Part shown: in pieces, positions 13,429 to 19,390 of the stretch
How positions within the stretch are numbered: the first letter of the stretch is position 1
Layout of the letters: each line of letters begins with the position of its first letter
NCBI GenBank assembly: GCA_904502095.1
Contig: CAJGDG010000017.1
Location: forward strand, 1-19,390
DNA from: an uncultured Alphaproteobacteria bacterium
Lineage (GTDB): Bacteria; Pseudomonadota; Alphaproteobacteria; Rs-D84
Length of the DNA: 19,390 bases
Direction of reading: 5' to 3'
The notes under the pieces: model-generated
Database searches by the model: none
The model's input: the letters and a program-made list of their open reading frames with translations, nothing else
What the model was told of the DNA's origin: nothing
Program-made: the position numbers and the translations under genes

Positions 13429-13920
13429 TTAATGGTTTGCATCGTGCACCCATTGGGCATTTTTCACGATTTTTGCACCTGGGGTACTACTTTCACACAA
13501 AACATATTGTCCGCGTGCACCGTCTATTTCTATGGCCCTGAAATAGTCGGGGGTTTTCATCAAAACTGTCATAATAACAACGGCCCAAAACAAAAACTTT
13601 GTAAACATCCACGGTTTTTTGAACGAATCCCGATTAAATTTATCCTTTAATAAATTCTGATATAACGCCCACATCCACACGGCGGCTAACAGCATCGCGG
13701 CAAAAAAGAACCCCATTGTGATAAATTGTTTCCCTTGCGCCAGCCCGTTTGCCAGCGAAGCCCACGTAGAATCAGTTTTTATTGGGCAAACATACAATAT
13801 GTTTGGCTGCATGCTTTCCGGAACCTTTATTGGCGAAACAGACAATAATGACACATCGAATGCGGTCATTAATACTATGACAATCAATGCCATTATTGCA
13901 AATATCATTGTCTTTTTCAT
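13429..13920 (-). CDS. Predicted three-helix membrane protein of unknown function
   Basis: A 163-aa protein I do not recognise. Predicted membrane helices lie at about 5-24, 66-87 and 106-122. The segment between the first and second (25-65) is polar with one cysteine (C45); a short K/R-rich loop (92-105) joins the second and third and should be cytoplasmic. The C-terminal 40 residues are soluble and hold a second cysteine (C142), so C45 and C142 could face the same, probably periplasmic, side and pair. AAAGGA lies 7 nt before the ATG. It is divergent from alaS and upstream of HU on the same strand, with no strong terminator before the HU promoter. Codon use resembles the neighbours. Confidence 0.78.
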   Translation of the reverse strand: MKKTMIFAIMALIVIVLMTAFDVSLLSVSPIKVPESMQPNILYVCPIKTDSTWASLANGLAQGKQFITMGFFFAAMLLAAVWMWALYQNLLKDKFNRDSFKKPWMFTKFLFWAVVIMTVLMKTPDYFRAIEIDGARGQYVLCESSTPGAKIVKNAQWVHDANH

Positions 13921-13945
13921 AGGTGATTCCTTTGCCTGTTTTTAC

Positions 13946-13954
13946 ATTATAACA
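13946..13954 (-). promoter_or_regulatory. Extended -10 promoter of the membrane-protein gene
   Basis: On the minus strand TGT-TATAAT forms an extended -10; no convincing -35 is seen. The predicted leader is about 19 nt and includes AAAGGA. Confidence 0.55.
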
Positions 13955-13991
13955 CATTTAGAAAGTTTTTTATAAAAAATAAAATATATGA

Positions 13992-14020
13992 TTGAAAAAA
14001 TTATTCTATATTTATACAAT
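13992..14020 (+). promoter_or_regulatory. alaS promoter
   Basis: TTGAAA (13992-13997), 17 bp, TACAAT (14015-14020). AGGGGAA precedes the ATG at 14047. Confidence 0.65.
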
Positions 14021-14046
14021 ACGCACGATAAAAACAGGGGAATATT

Positions 14047-16122
14047 ATGACATACGATGAAATAAGAACGGCTTTTTTAAATTATTTTGAATCCAAGGGG
14101 CATAAAATTGTTCCTTCTGCATCATTGATACCAAACGACCCAAGTTTGTTGTTCACTGTTGCGGGTATGGTTCCGTGGAAGGGTATATTACAGGGTACAG
14201 AACCTGCATTTGCGTCACGTGTTGCCGATGTTCAAAAATGTATCCGTGCCGGCGGCAAGCATAATGATTTAGAAGATGTTGGTTTTGATGGCAGTCATCA
14301 TACTTTCTTTGAAATGTTGGGCAATTGGTCTTTTGGCGATTATTTTAAAGAAGAAGCCATCGAAATGTCATGGGAAGTTTTGACCAAAGTTATTGGTCTG
14401 GACCCAAATCGTATTGTTGTGACGACGCATTACAGTGATGATGAAGCGGCGGCGATCTGGAAAAAAGTTGCTGGCAAAGAAGCTATTTTGTTGGGAGATA
14501 AAGACAATTGGTGGTCTGCGGGTGATACTGGTCCGTGCGGCCCATGTACAGAAATGCACTATGATATGGGGCCGGAATTTGCAGGCGGATTGCCAGGCAG
14601 CGATAACGAAGGTCGTCGCTTTATTGAAATTTGGAACGATGTATTTATGCAGTATGACAGGGACGCAAACGGTAATTTAACGCCACTGCCAAAACAAAAT
14701 GTTGATACCGGCGCAGGGTTAGAGCGTTGGGCATCGATTCTGCAAAACAAATCAGACAATTATGATACAGATTTATTTGTGAACTTAAAGCGTGCCGTCA
14801 GCGATGTGACGGGTGTTGCGGAAACATCTGAAAATGTATCCAGTTTCAAAGTAATCACAGACCATTTGCGCAGCGTTGGATTTGCGATTGCAGATGGTGT
14901 AATTCCATCTAATTCTGATCGTGGTTATGTAATCCGCCGTATTTTGCGCCGTGCGATGCGTCATGGACAGATTTTGGGTCATCGTGGGGCGTTGTTGTCA
15001 AAGTTGTATCCTGCATTGATAACAGAAATGGGCGCGGCATATCCAGAATTAGCGCGCGAAGAAAAACGTGTTGTTGAAATCATTGAAAACGAAGAAAATT
15101 CATTCGCAGATATGTTGCAAAACGGTATGAAGTTATTGGAAAGCGAATTGCCAAAATTAAACAATAATGTTTTGCCGGGCGATGTTGCGTTTAAATTGTT
15201 TGATACATACGGTTTCCCATTGGATTTAACCCAGATGATTTTGCGCGACAAGAATATCGATGTTGATGTTGCTGGCTTTGAAAAATCTATGGCTGAACAG
15301 AAAGAGCGTTCGCGTGCAAACACAAAGGGCACTCGTATTTTCTGGGAATCTCAGACAGAATTGGCTGGCACTGATGATGCTGCAAAATATGCGCCGACAG
15401 AAATGCAGTCAACAGTATTGTCTATTTTGCGCAACGGTGAATTTGTACAAACAGCCAATGCCGGCGAAGAAGTAGAAGTTGCGCTGGATAAAACAACTTT
15501 CTATGGCACCCAAGGTGGGCAGACAGGTGACAGTGGCGAATTAAAGCAGGGCGATAAAACCGTTATGACAATATCCGAAGCAGGGCGTGTTGATAACATT
15601 GTTATTCACAAAGGTGTTTTGGTATCTGATTTGTCTGTTGGCGATGTTGTTGTGCCTGTTATAAACGCAAATGTGCGTCAGCAAACTGCGCGTGCGCACA
15701 CAGCGACACATTTATTACAGGCGGCATTGCGTTCTGTTTTGAACGAAGATGTTGCCCAGCGTGGTTCCAAGGTCAGCCCTGATTCCGTCCGTTTTGATTT
15801 TTCGTTTGGTCGCGCGATGACAAACGAAGAAAAGCAGGCAGTTGAAGATTTGGTTAATAAATGGATTGCGGCTGATATGCCTGTTTTGCACGAAGAAATG
15901 TCAATGGACGATGCGGTTGCGCGTGGTGCGATGGCTTTATTCGGCGAAAAATATGGCGAAACGGTCAAGGTTATTACAGCGGGCGATGTTTCGTGCGAAT
16001 TATGTGGTGGAACCCATATCAATCATACAGGCGAAATATTAAAAGCGCGCATTAACAAAGAAAAATCTATCAGCAGCGGTATCAGACGCATAACAATGTC
16101 TGTTGGTACGCTGGCAGAATAA
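14047..16122 (+). CDS. alaS: Alanine--tRNA ligase lacking the C-Ala domain
   Basis: Charges tRNA-Ala and clears mischarged Ser/Gly. At 691 aa it is far shorter than the usual 870-880. The class II catalytic core (about 1-240, including the GMVPWKG and HTFFEMLGNWSFGDYF segments), the tRNA-recognition region and the editing domain are complete: editing ligands H551, H555 (HTATH) and C653, H657 (CGGTH) are all present. The protein stops at what corresponds to about residue 704 of the E. coli enzyme, so the C-Ala/DHHA1 region that helps tRNA handling and dimerisation is missing. The stop is followed within 7 nt by a terminator stem, so this is not a simple frameshift near the end. Confidence 0.95.
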   Translation: MTYDEIRTAFLNYFESKGHKIVPSASLIPNDPSLLFTVAGMVPWKGILQGTEPAFASRVADVQKCIRAGGKHNDLEDVGFDGSHHTFFEMLGNWSFGDYFKEEAIEMSWEVLTKVIGLDPNRIVVTTHYSDDEAAAIWKKVAGKEAILLGDKDNWWSAGDTGPCGPCTEMHYDMGPEFAGGLPGSDNEGRRFIEIWNDVFMQYDRDANGNLTPLPKQNVDTGAGLERWASILQNKSDNYDTDLFVNLKRAVSDVTGVAETSENVSSFKVITDHLRSVGFAIADGVIPSNSDRGYVIRRILRRAMRHGQILGHRGALLSKLYPALITEMGAAYPELAREEKRVVEIIENEENSFADMLQNGMKLLESELPKLNNNVLPGDVAFKLFDTYGFPLDLTQMILRDKNIDVDVAGFEKSMAEQKERSRANTKGTRIFWESQTELAGTDDAAKYAPTEMQSTVLSILRNGEFVQTANAGEEVEVALDKTTFYGTQGGQTGDSGELKQGDKTVMTISEAGRVDNIVIHKGVLVSDLSVGDVVVPVINANVRQQTARAHTATHLLQAALRSVLNEDVAQRGSKVSPDSVRFDFSFGRAMTNEEKQAVEDLVNKWIAADMPVLHEEMSMDDAVARGAMALFGEKYGETVKVITAGDVSCELCGGTHINHTGEILKARINKEKSISSGIRRITMSVGTLAE

Positions 16123-16123
16123 G

Positions 16124-16156
16124 AAAAAAACTGGGTAAAAGCACCCAGTTTTTTTT
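16124..16156. terminator. Bidirectional terminator between alaS and the ASCH gene
   Basis: ACTGGGT (16130-16136), 6-nt loop, ACCCAGT (16143-16149), extended by A-T pairs on both sides and flanked by A and T runs. It overlaps the last codons of the convergent ASCH gene. Confidence 0.88.
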
Positions 16157-16499
16157 AACTTAATACTTTAAATTCATTTAATTCCAATAAATCAGTTGGT
16201 AAAAAGTCTGGGTAAAGCGTCGTAAAAAAATCGGTATGTACTTTGCGCCAATAGTCCAGCGATAAATCCCCTTCACCTTCTATGTGTGCCCAGGCAACAC
16301 CAACATCACAAAAACGACACTTGCGAACAGCGGTAATTTGAATTGTTATCGTGTTGCCGTGGCTATCATATATTTCTTGGATTGCACCGACAGTTGCCAT
16401 TGATGCGTCATCAGAATATCGGCAACATGTACCGCGCTTGCGCCCAATTCGCACCAGTTCAAACAGTTCGTCGTTATCAAAAGTCCAGCGTTCAATCAA
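16155..16499 (-). CDS. ASCH-domain protein
   Basis: A 114-aa protein that is almost entirely one ASCH (PUA-like) domain. The family motif G-x-K-x2-T is present as G19-R-K21-R-G-T24, followed by the EGEGDLSLDYW block (74-84) and the HTDFF helix. In E. coli YqfB, an N4-acetylcytidine amidohydrolase, the catalytic K21, T24 and E74 fall at matching places, so a nucleoside amidohydrolase or RNA-binding role is reasonable but unproven. The start is a TTG, 3 nt after the stop of the S66 gene, with no Shine-Dalgarno of its own; translational coupling would explain this. It is the last gene of its operon. Confidence 0.8.
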   Translation of the reverse strand: MIERWTFDNDELFELVRIGRKRGTCCRYSDDASMATVGAIQEIYDSHGNTITIQITAVRKCRFCDVGVAWAHIEGEGDLSLDYWRKVHTDFFTTLYPDFLPTDLLELNEFKVLS

Positions 16500-16502
16500 T
16501 TT

Positions 16503-17528
16503 TTATACCACTGCGTTTTCTGTTATTTCAAATGTATGATTGTCGCAGTCCAGACGCGCCATACATCCCATCGGCATAACCATAATTGGGTCAGTGTGTC
16601 CAATATCAAAGTGTGTGACGACCGGCGTATTGGTTAAACCAAATTCTGACAGTGCCTGTAAAATCCGTTTTTCATATTTTTGATTGTTTTCGTTTTTTGG
16701 TCGGCCGAATATAATCGCCCGCATCTGTTGCAAGATACCACATGCCCCATAATTACGCAGCCAATAAAGCACTTGGTCTGGGGTTGGATTTTCTTCGGAA
16801 ATTTCAAAGAAAACAATTGCGTCCTTGAAATTATCAGGATTCCAAATTTGTGTGCCTTTTATCATTTCGATTACTTCCATGCATCCACCGAACAGTTTTC
16901 CTGTGACAACGCCCGAACCCTGAATCCAATGCCAACCGTCTGTTGATTGGATTTTGCGGACTTGTGTTTGCCCTTGGGGTGTTGCCCAGTCAACACGTTC
17001 GTATGTAAAGCCGTCTTTGTTTTCTGGAACTAAACCAATAGTAGAATTGTTGAACAGGACTTTGCGCATGCTTTGTTCAACATAGGGCAATATTCCACCG
17101 GCTTCGGCCATTTGAACTAACATTGATGGACCATAAAAACTGTTCAGACCCGCATAATGACACATGTGACAGTTTGCGGTTGTGTCAGAATATCCCATAA
17201 AAATCTTTGGATTATTGCGTATAATATCCCAGTCTATATATGGCAGCATACGAATTGTATCATCGCCACCGATATTGGAAATTATTGCCTTTACATCTGG
17301 GTTTTTAAACGCCCACATCATGTCAGCCGCACGAATTTCTGGATGTTCATATAAATATTTTGCATCATCCAGTGCGTGTGGTGCCTCAATCACTTTTACG
17401 CCAAATGTTTGTTCCAGCTGTCGTTTCGCCTGGGCATATCTTTCGGGCAACAGTCCTGCACCACCCCATGATAATGACACAGTCGCAACGGTATCCCCAA
17501 CATTTAACTTTGCAGGTTTTATTCCCAT
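16503..17528 (-). CDS. S66-family serine peptidase, MccF-like
   Basis: A 341-aa cytoplasmic serine carboxypeptidase. The S66 family holds LD-carboxypeptidases (LdcA) and MccF, which cleaves the amide bond of processed microcin C and related aminoacyl-nucleotides. The catalytic Ser114 in GYSD, Glu242 in FFEISEE and His311 in GHTDP are intact. The N-terminal WGGAGLLPERY, the YGPSML motif, the EAGG-x3-PY segment and a Trp in the DWATPQGQT loop favour the MccF branch over LdcA. A Shine-Dalgarno-like G run (AAGGGGGCG) lies before the ATG at 17528, 16 nt after the previous stop. It sits between the NUDIX-pyrophosphatase fusion and the ASCH gene, which supports a nucleotide-conjugate substrate rather than wall recycling. 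Confidence 0.86.
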   Translation of the reverse strand: MGIKPAKLNVGDTVATVSLSWGGAGLLPERYAQAKRQLEQTFGVKVIEAPHALDDAKYLYEHPEIRAADMMWAFKNPDVKAIISNIGGDDTIRMLPYIDWDIIRNNPKIFMGYSDTTANCHMCHYAGLNSFYGPSMLVQMAEAGGILPYVEQSMRKVLFNNSTIGLVPENKDGFTYERVDWATPQGQTQVRKIQSTDGWHWIQGSGVVTGKLFGGCMEVIEMIKGTQIWNPDNFKDAIVFFEISEENPTPDQVLYWLRNYGACGILQQMRAIIFGRPKNENNQKYEKRILQALSEFGLTNTPVVTHFDIGHTDPIMVMPMGCMARLDCDNHTFEITENAVV

Positions 17529-17544
17529 ATTTCGCCCCCTTCTG

Positions 17545-18390
17545 TTATCTTACAATCGTATGCTTGAACCACTGTTCTTGGAAAGCGGTTTTTTGTTCGA
17601 TATATTCGTTTGTTGGATTTTGTCCATCTGGCACAACAATCAGTTTGTCATCGTTGTCATTTGTGCGGTGTATTATCGCAACACATTTGCCGGTAAAGGT
17701 TGCCAACGGCGTATCGATGCCCAATACATATGCGTCTAATTCTTCGCCATCGCCCGATACTGTGTTCGGAATAAATCCATAGTTCACTTCGTATGTAAAA
17801 CCATGCTTTGGATGTTTGCTGCCCAGGGGTCTATCCATTTGTACATTGACGATTTTGCCAAGAAAATCACGTGCATTAACAGGCTGTGTCTTCGTCATTT
17901 TTTGATAGTTTAAAACCATGTTAAATCCAGGGATAATAGATGGAATAAATTCGCCTGTATTTTGCATGTGGTGGATTTCCGCCAACGATGCCCATTTAAC
18001 CGCCTGAACTTCACTTGCCTGTGGTTTTAATTCGGAAATATTTGCATTACTATGAACCAACCATACATCAACAAAATCCATTGGCCGTTTAATCGTGCCA
18101 ACCAACACAGATTTTTCAGGTGCGGGTCTTAACCCCAGCTCTTCCACAGTTTCACGTACACATGCGTCCCAACTGGATTCGCCTGCGATTGCGCCGCCGC
18201 CGGTCTGTCCCCACATATTTGGAAATTTCTTGGCAGTCGCCATACGCTGTTGCAACAGGTATTCGCCACGGTCATTTACAATCCATACATGCACAGATAG
18301 TTTATTTAGACCATTTGGAATTGGTTGGCCACGTTCGATTGTTGAAACAGGATTGCGCAGATTGTCATACAGGGTGTTTATTTCAGACAT
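17545..18390 (-). CDS. NUDIX hydrolase fused to a short inorganic-pyrophosphatase-like domain
   Basis: A 281-aa two-domain protein. Residues 1-160 are a NUDIX hydrolase with a perfect NUDIX box at 65-87 (G65-x5-E71-x7-R79-E80-x2-E83-E84-x-G86). Residues 175-281 match a compact type I inorganic pyrophosphatase-like module: MDRPLGSKHP (185-194), VNYGFIP (202-208), DGEELDAYVLG (214-224) and HRTNDNDDK (241-249) supply the acidic metal ligands. It is shorter than the usual 170-aa enzyme. A NUDIX reaction that releases pyrophosphate could be pulled forward by the second domain. The NUDIX substrate is unknown. A strong AAGGAGG precedes the ATG, inside the end of the upstream 42-codon frame. Confidence 0.88.
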   Translation of the reverse strand: MSEINTLYDNLRNPVSTIERGQPIPNGLNKLSVHVWIVNDRGEYLLQQRMATAKKFPNMWGQTGGGAIAGESSWDACVRETVEELGLRPAPEKSVLVGTIKRPMDFVDVWLVHSNANISELKPQASEVQAVKWASLAEIHHMQNTGEFIPSIIPGFNMVLNYQKMTKTQPVNARDFLGKIVNVQMDRPLGSKHPKHGFTYEVNYGFIPNTVSGDGEELDAYVLGIDTPLATFTGKCVAIIHRTNDNDDKLIVVPDGQNPTNEYIEQKTAFQEQWFKHTIVR

Positions 18391-18511
18391 TTTTAACCTC
18401 CTTTTTTAATTTAAGAAGTGCATCGCCAGAACAACCAATGTCAATTTGTTGGATTTTTGTGCCTTGAATAAATTTGTTCAGATTATCAGTTAAAACAATG
18501 TGTTTTTTCAT
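18383..18511 (-). pseudogene. 42-codon frame resembling the N-terminus of an APH-type kinase, or a leader peptide
   Basis: A short frame of 42 codons starts about 8 nt below the predicted operon promoter and overlaps the NUDIX gene start by 8 bp. The stretch NKFIQGTKIQQIDIGCSGD resembles, from memory, the start of aminoglycoside-phosphotransferase-type kinases, where IGCSG leads into the nucleotide-binding loop; then it stops. Two readings are open: the remnant of a kinase gene whose body was lost, or a short coding leader whose translation is coupled to the NUDIX gene, since its last codons contain that gene's AAGGAGG. No good Shine-Dalgarno precedes it. Confidence 0.45.
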
Positions 18512-18525
18512 GGCTGTTTCTTTTC

Positions 18526-18553
18526 AGTGTACTATGAAATTTGTGAAAAGCAA
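18526..18553 (-). promoter_or_regulatory. Probable promoter of the NUDIX-MccF-ASCH operon
   Basis: On the minus strand TTGCTT (18548-18553), 16 bp, TACACT (18526-18531). The predicted start is about 18519. Confidence 0.5.
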
Positions 18554-18568
18554 ATATTTTGTCGGATT

Positions 18569-18586
18569 AAAAACGCCCGTGGGGCG
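18569..18586 (-). terminator. Terminator after the HTH gene
   Basis: On the minus strand CGCCC, CAC loop, GGGCG (18582-18586 with 18574-18578), then T5. It starts 4 nt past the HTH stop and insulates the operon below. Confidence 0.85.
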
Positions 18587-18589
18587 ATT

Positions 18590-18856
18590 TCAATTGTCTT
18601 CATTATGCGTTTCGTCCAAGTAATGCTGATATATTTCTGCGAACTGAACAGGTGTCATATTTGTTGTGCGAATAATTTTAACCAAAGAATCCCCCGACAG
18701 CCACCGCAACTGCCCATATTTAGACTTTCGTTTACTGACATTAAACGCCGTTGAGTCCAGCCCACAAATAATTGCCAATCTTGAACAAGAAACGCGGTTT
18801 TGCTCTGCGATATGATTAACAGTTGTCCACAATGCGCTGTGATATTTGTCCAACAT
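18590..18856 (-). CDS. Small HTH regulator resembling the N-terminus of LexA/S24-type repressors
   Basis: An 88-aa DNA-binding protein. Residues about 8-75 resemble the N-terminal HTH of alphaproteobacterial S24-type repressors: LWTTVNHIAEQN, the helix-turn-helix SRLAIICGLDSTAFNVSKR (25-43), RWLSGDSLVKII (51-62). Those relatives normally continue with a self-cleaving S24 peptidase domain; here the protein ends after a short acidic tail, so it is HTH-only. The start at 18856 is set by GGGAG about 10 nt upstream and by the family-like opening; the frame is open 68 codons further but those codons have no likeness to anything. It could control itself or the operon downstream. Confidence 0.75.
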   Translation of the reverse strand: MLDKYHSALWTTVNHIAEQNRVSCSRLAIICGLDSTAFNVSKRKSKYGQLRWLSGDSLVKIIRTTNMTPVQFAEIYQHYLDETHNEDN

Positions 18857-19215
18857 AATAAACACTCCCTTTGTTTTGTTAAAGCCGTGATGGCACTCAA
18901 TGTATCGTAAAGAGAGATTGTTTGCAACAAATACAACCCAGGGTTGATTTAGGTGTTGGTTTTCTCGGTTTGTTGTTTGTATTGGTTGGGCTTGAACGAT
19001 TCGGAAAGACGAAAGAATTTGTCGTTCATTTCTGCTTAATAATATCTTAAAACAGCCCAAAAAACAATATAAAATAATTTTAGTATTCTATCAAATTTTT
19101 TTGTTGAGGTATTTGTTATCAAAAACACATATTGTTACACCGCACAGTGCAAAGGGCCAAAAATACAGCGGATTTCTGGGGCGCGTGTCGAACAATAAAA
19201 TTCTTCTAAAAGGTC
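18857..19215. other. Gene-poor region upstream of the HTH gene
   Basis: About 360 bp without a supported gene. It contains a 13-nt palindrome CAACCCAGGGTTG at 18934-18946, which could be an operator for the HTH protein, a 26-codon minus-strand frame at 18949-19029 without a clear Shine-Dalgarno, and an AT-rich stretch at 19050-19110. I find no convincing promoter for the HTH gene. The part 19130-19215 shows nothing I can name. Confidence 0.5.
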
Positions 19216-19242
19216 TTGACTTCTGCGTTTTTTTGATATACT
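19216..19242 (+). promoter_or_regulatory. Promoter of tRNA-Asn
   Basis: TTGACT (19216-19221), 15 bp, TATACT (19237-19242) with an upstream TG giving an extended -10. The start would be near 19249, 8 nt before the tRNA. Confidence 0.7.
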
Positions 19243-19256
19243 ATTCTGTTCGCTAT

Positions 19257-19332
19257 TCGGGCATAGTTCAGTCGGTAGAACAACGGACTGTTAATCCGTA
19301 TGTCACTGGTTCGAGTCCAGTTGCCCGAGCCA
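19257..19332 (+). tRNA. tRNA-Asn (anticodon GTT)
   Basis: Complete cloverleaf: acceptor TCGGGCA/TGCCCGA, D stem GTTC/GAAC, anticodon stem ACGGA/TCCGT with loop CTGTTAA, T arm ACTGG-TTCGAGT-CCAGT, discriminator G and encoded CCA. Reads AAC/AAU. It belongs to the ANN-decoding set whose A37 is a target of the t6A/ct6A pathway that includes TcdA. Confidence 0.98.
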
Positions 19333-19339
19333 CGAATTC

Positions 19340-19371
19340 CGTCGCAAAATCGTTGATTTTGCGGCGTTTTT
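19340..19371 (+). terminator. Terminator of tRNA-Asn
   Basis: A 12-bp stem (19340-19351 with 19355-19366, one G-T pair), GTT loop, then T5. Confidence 0.92.
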
Positions 19372-19390
19372 CTTTGTTAACACTTTTGGA

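Noticed and set aside
16100..16155. Frameshift explaining the short AlaRS
   Set aside because: The stop is followed at once by a terminator and a convergent gene, and no C-Ala-like sequence is visible in other frames downstream.
18949..19029. 26-codon minus-strand frame upstream of the HTH gene
   Set aside because: It starts with ATG but has only a weak AAGCAGAA upstream and no recognisable sequence; too little evidence to call a gene.
18857..19060. 68-codon N-terminal extension of the HTH protein
   Set aside because: The internal ATG at 18856 has a good Shine-Dalgarno (GGGAG) and starts where relatives start; the extension is of odd composition and reads through the palindrome and AT-rich spacer.
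1..19390. CRISPR array, insertion sequences or prophage genes
   Set aside because: No regularly spaced direct repeats, transposase, integrase, terminase or portal-like genes occur in any frame. The only direct repeat of note is the tRNA tail copy.

Overview
The window looks like a core chromosomal segment of an AT-leaning, small-genome member of the Alphaproteobacteria. That assignment is an inference: it rests on the gene set, on a short HTH protein that resembles the N-terminus of alphaproteobacterial LexA/S24-type repressors, and on the LysM-like/M23 peptidase architecture. An uncultured host-associated lineage is plausible, but no marker here settles it. Genes are dense, spacers are short and hold recognisable promoters and hairpin terminators, and there is no transposon, integrase, rRNA or CRISPR array.

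Layout. 1-330: tRNA-Arg(ACG) on the minus strand with its terminator, then an unusual block of four perfect hairpins bounded by a second copy of the tRNA 3' end. 331-4261: thymidine kinase (-), an M23 peptidase (+), a prmC-smr pair (-), and a LysM-like M23 peptidase (+). prmC and the second peptidase diverge from one shared, nearly symmetric -10 element. 4262-8107: single genes with their own promoters: DUF378 membrane protein, HAD 5'-nucleotidase-like protein, MsbA-like ABC exporter, fabI. 8108-9504: tatD-tcdA, overlapping by 4 bp, just downstream of a strong terminator. 9505-10850: a SIMPL-domain protein, and a strange Lys/Ala-rich, Cys-cluster, transmembrane, EF-hand protein. 10877-13920 (-): ligA, HU with a structured leader, and a three-helix membrane protein of unknown function. 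14047-16122: alaS lacking the C-terminal C-Ala domain. 16155-18511 (-): an accessory operon of a 42-codon leader/remnant, a NUDIX-pyrophosphatase fusion, an MccF-like S66 peptidase and an ASCH protein. 18590-19390: a HTH-only regulator, a 400-bp gene-poor region and tRNA-Asn(GTT).

Most genes are housekeeping: translation (alaS, prmC, tcdA, tRNAs), DNA (ligA, HU, tdk), lipid and envelope (fabI, MsbA-like, two M23 peptidases). The operon at 16155-18511 is the most accessory-looking part; its products all act on nucleotides or nucleotide-peptide conjugates and could form a detoxification or nucleotide-sanitising set.

The observations most worth following are: (1) four genes with a good -10 box only 6-7 bp before the ATG and no Shine-Dalgarno, implying leaderless mRNAs, two of them sharing a bidirectional promoter; (2) the 160-aa Lys/Ala + Cys-cluster + membrane + EF-hand protein; (3) the NUDIX-PPase/MccF/ASCH operon; (4) the tRNA-Arg tail duplication enclosing a hairpin block; (5) an AlaRS naturally ending after its editing domain.
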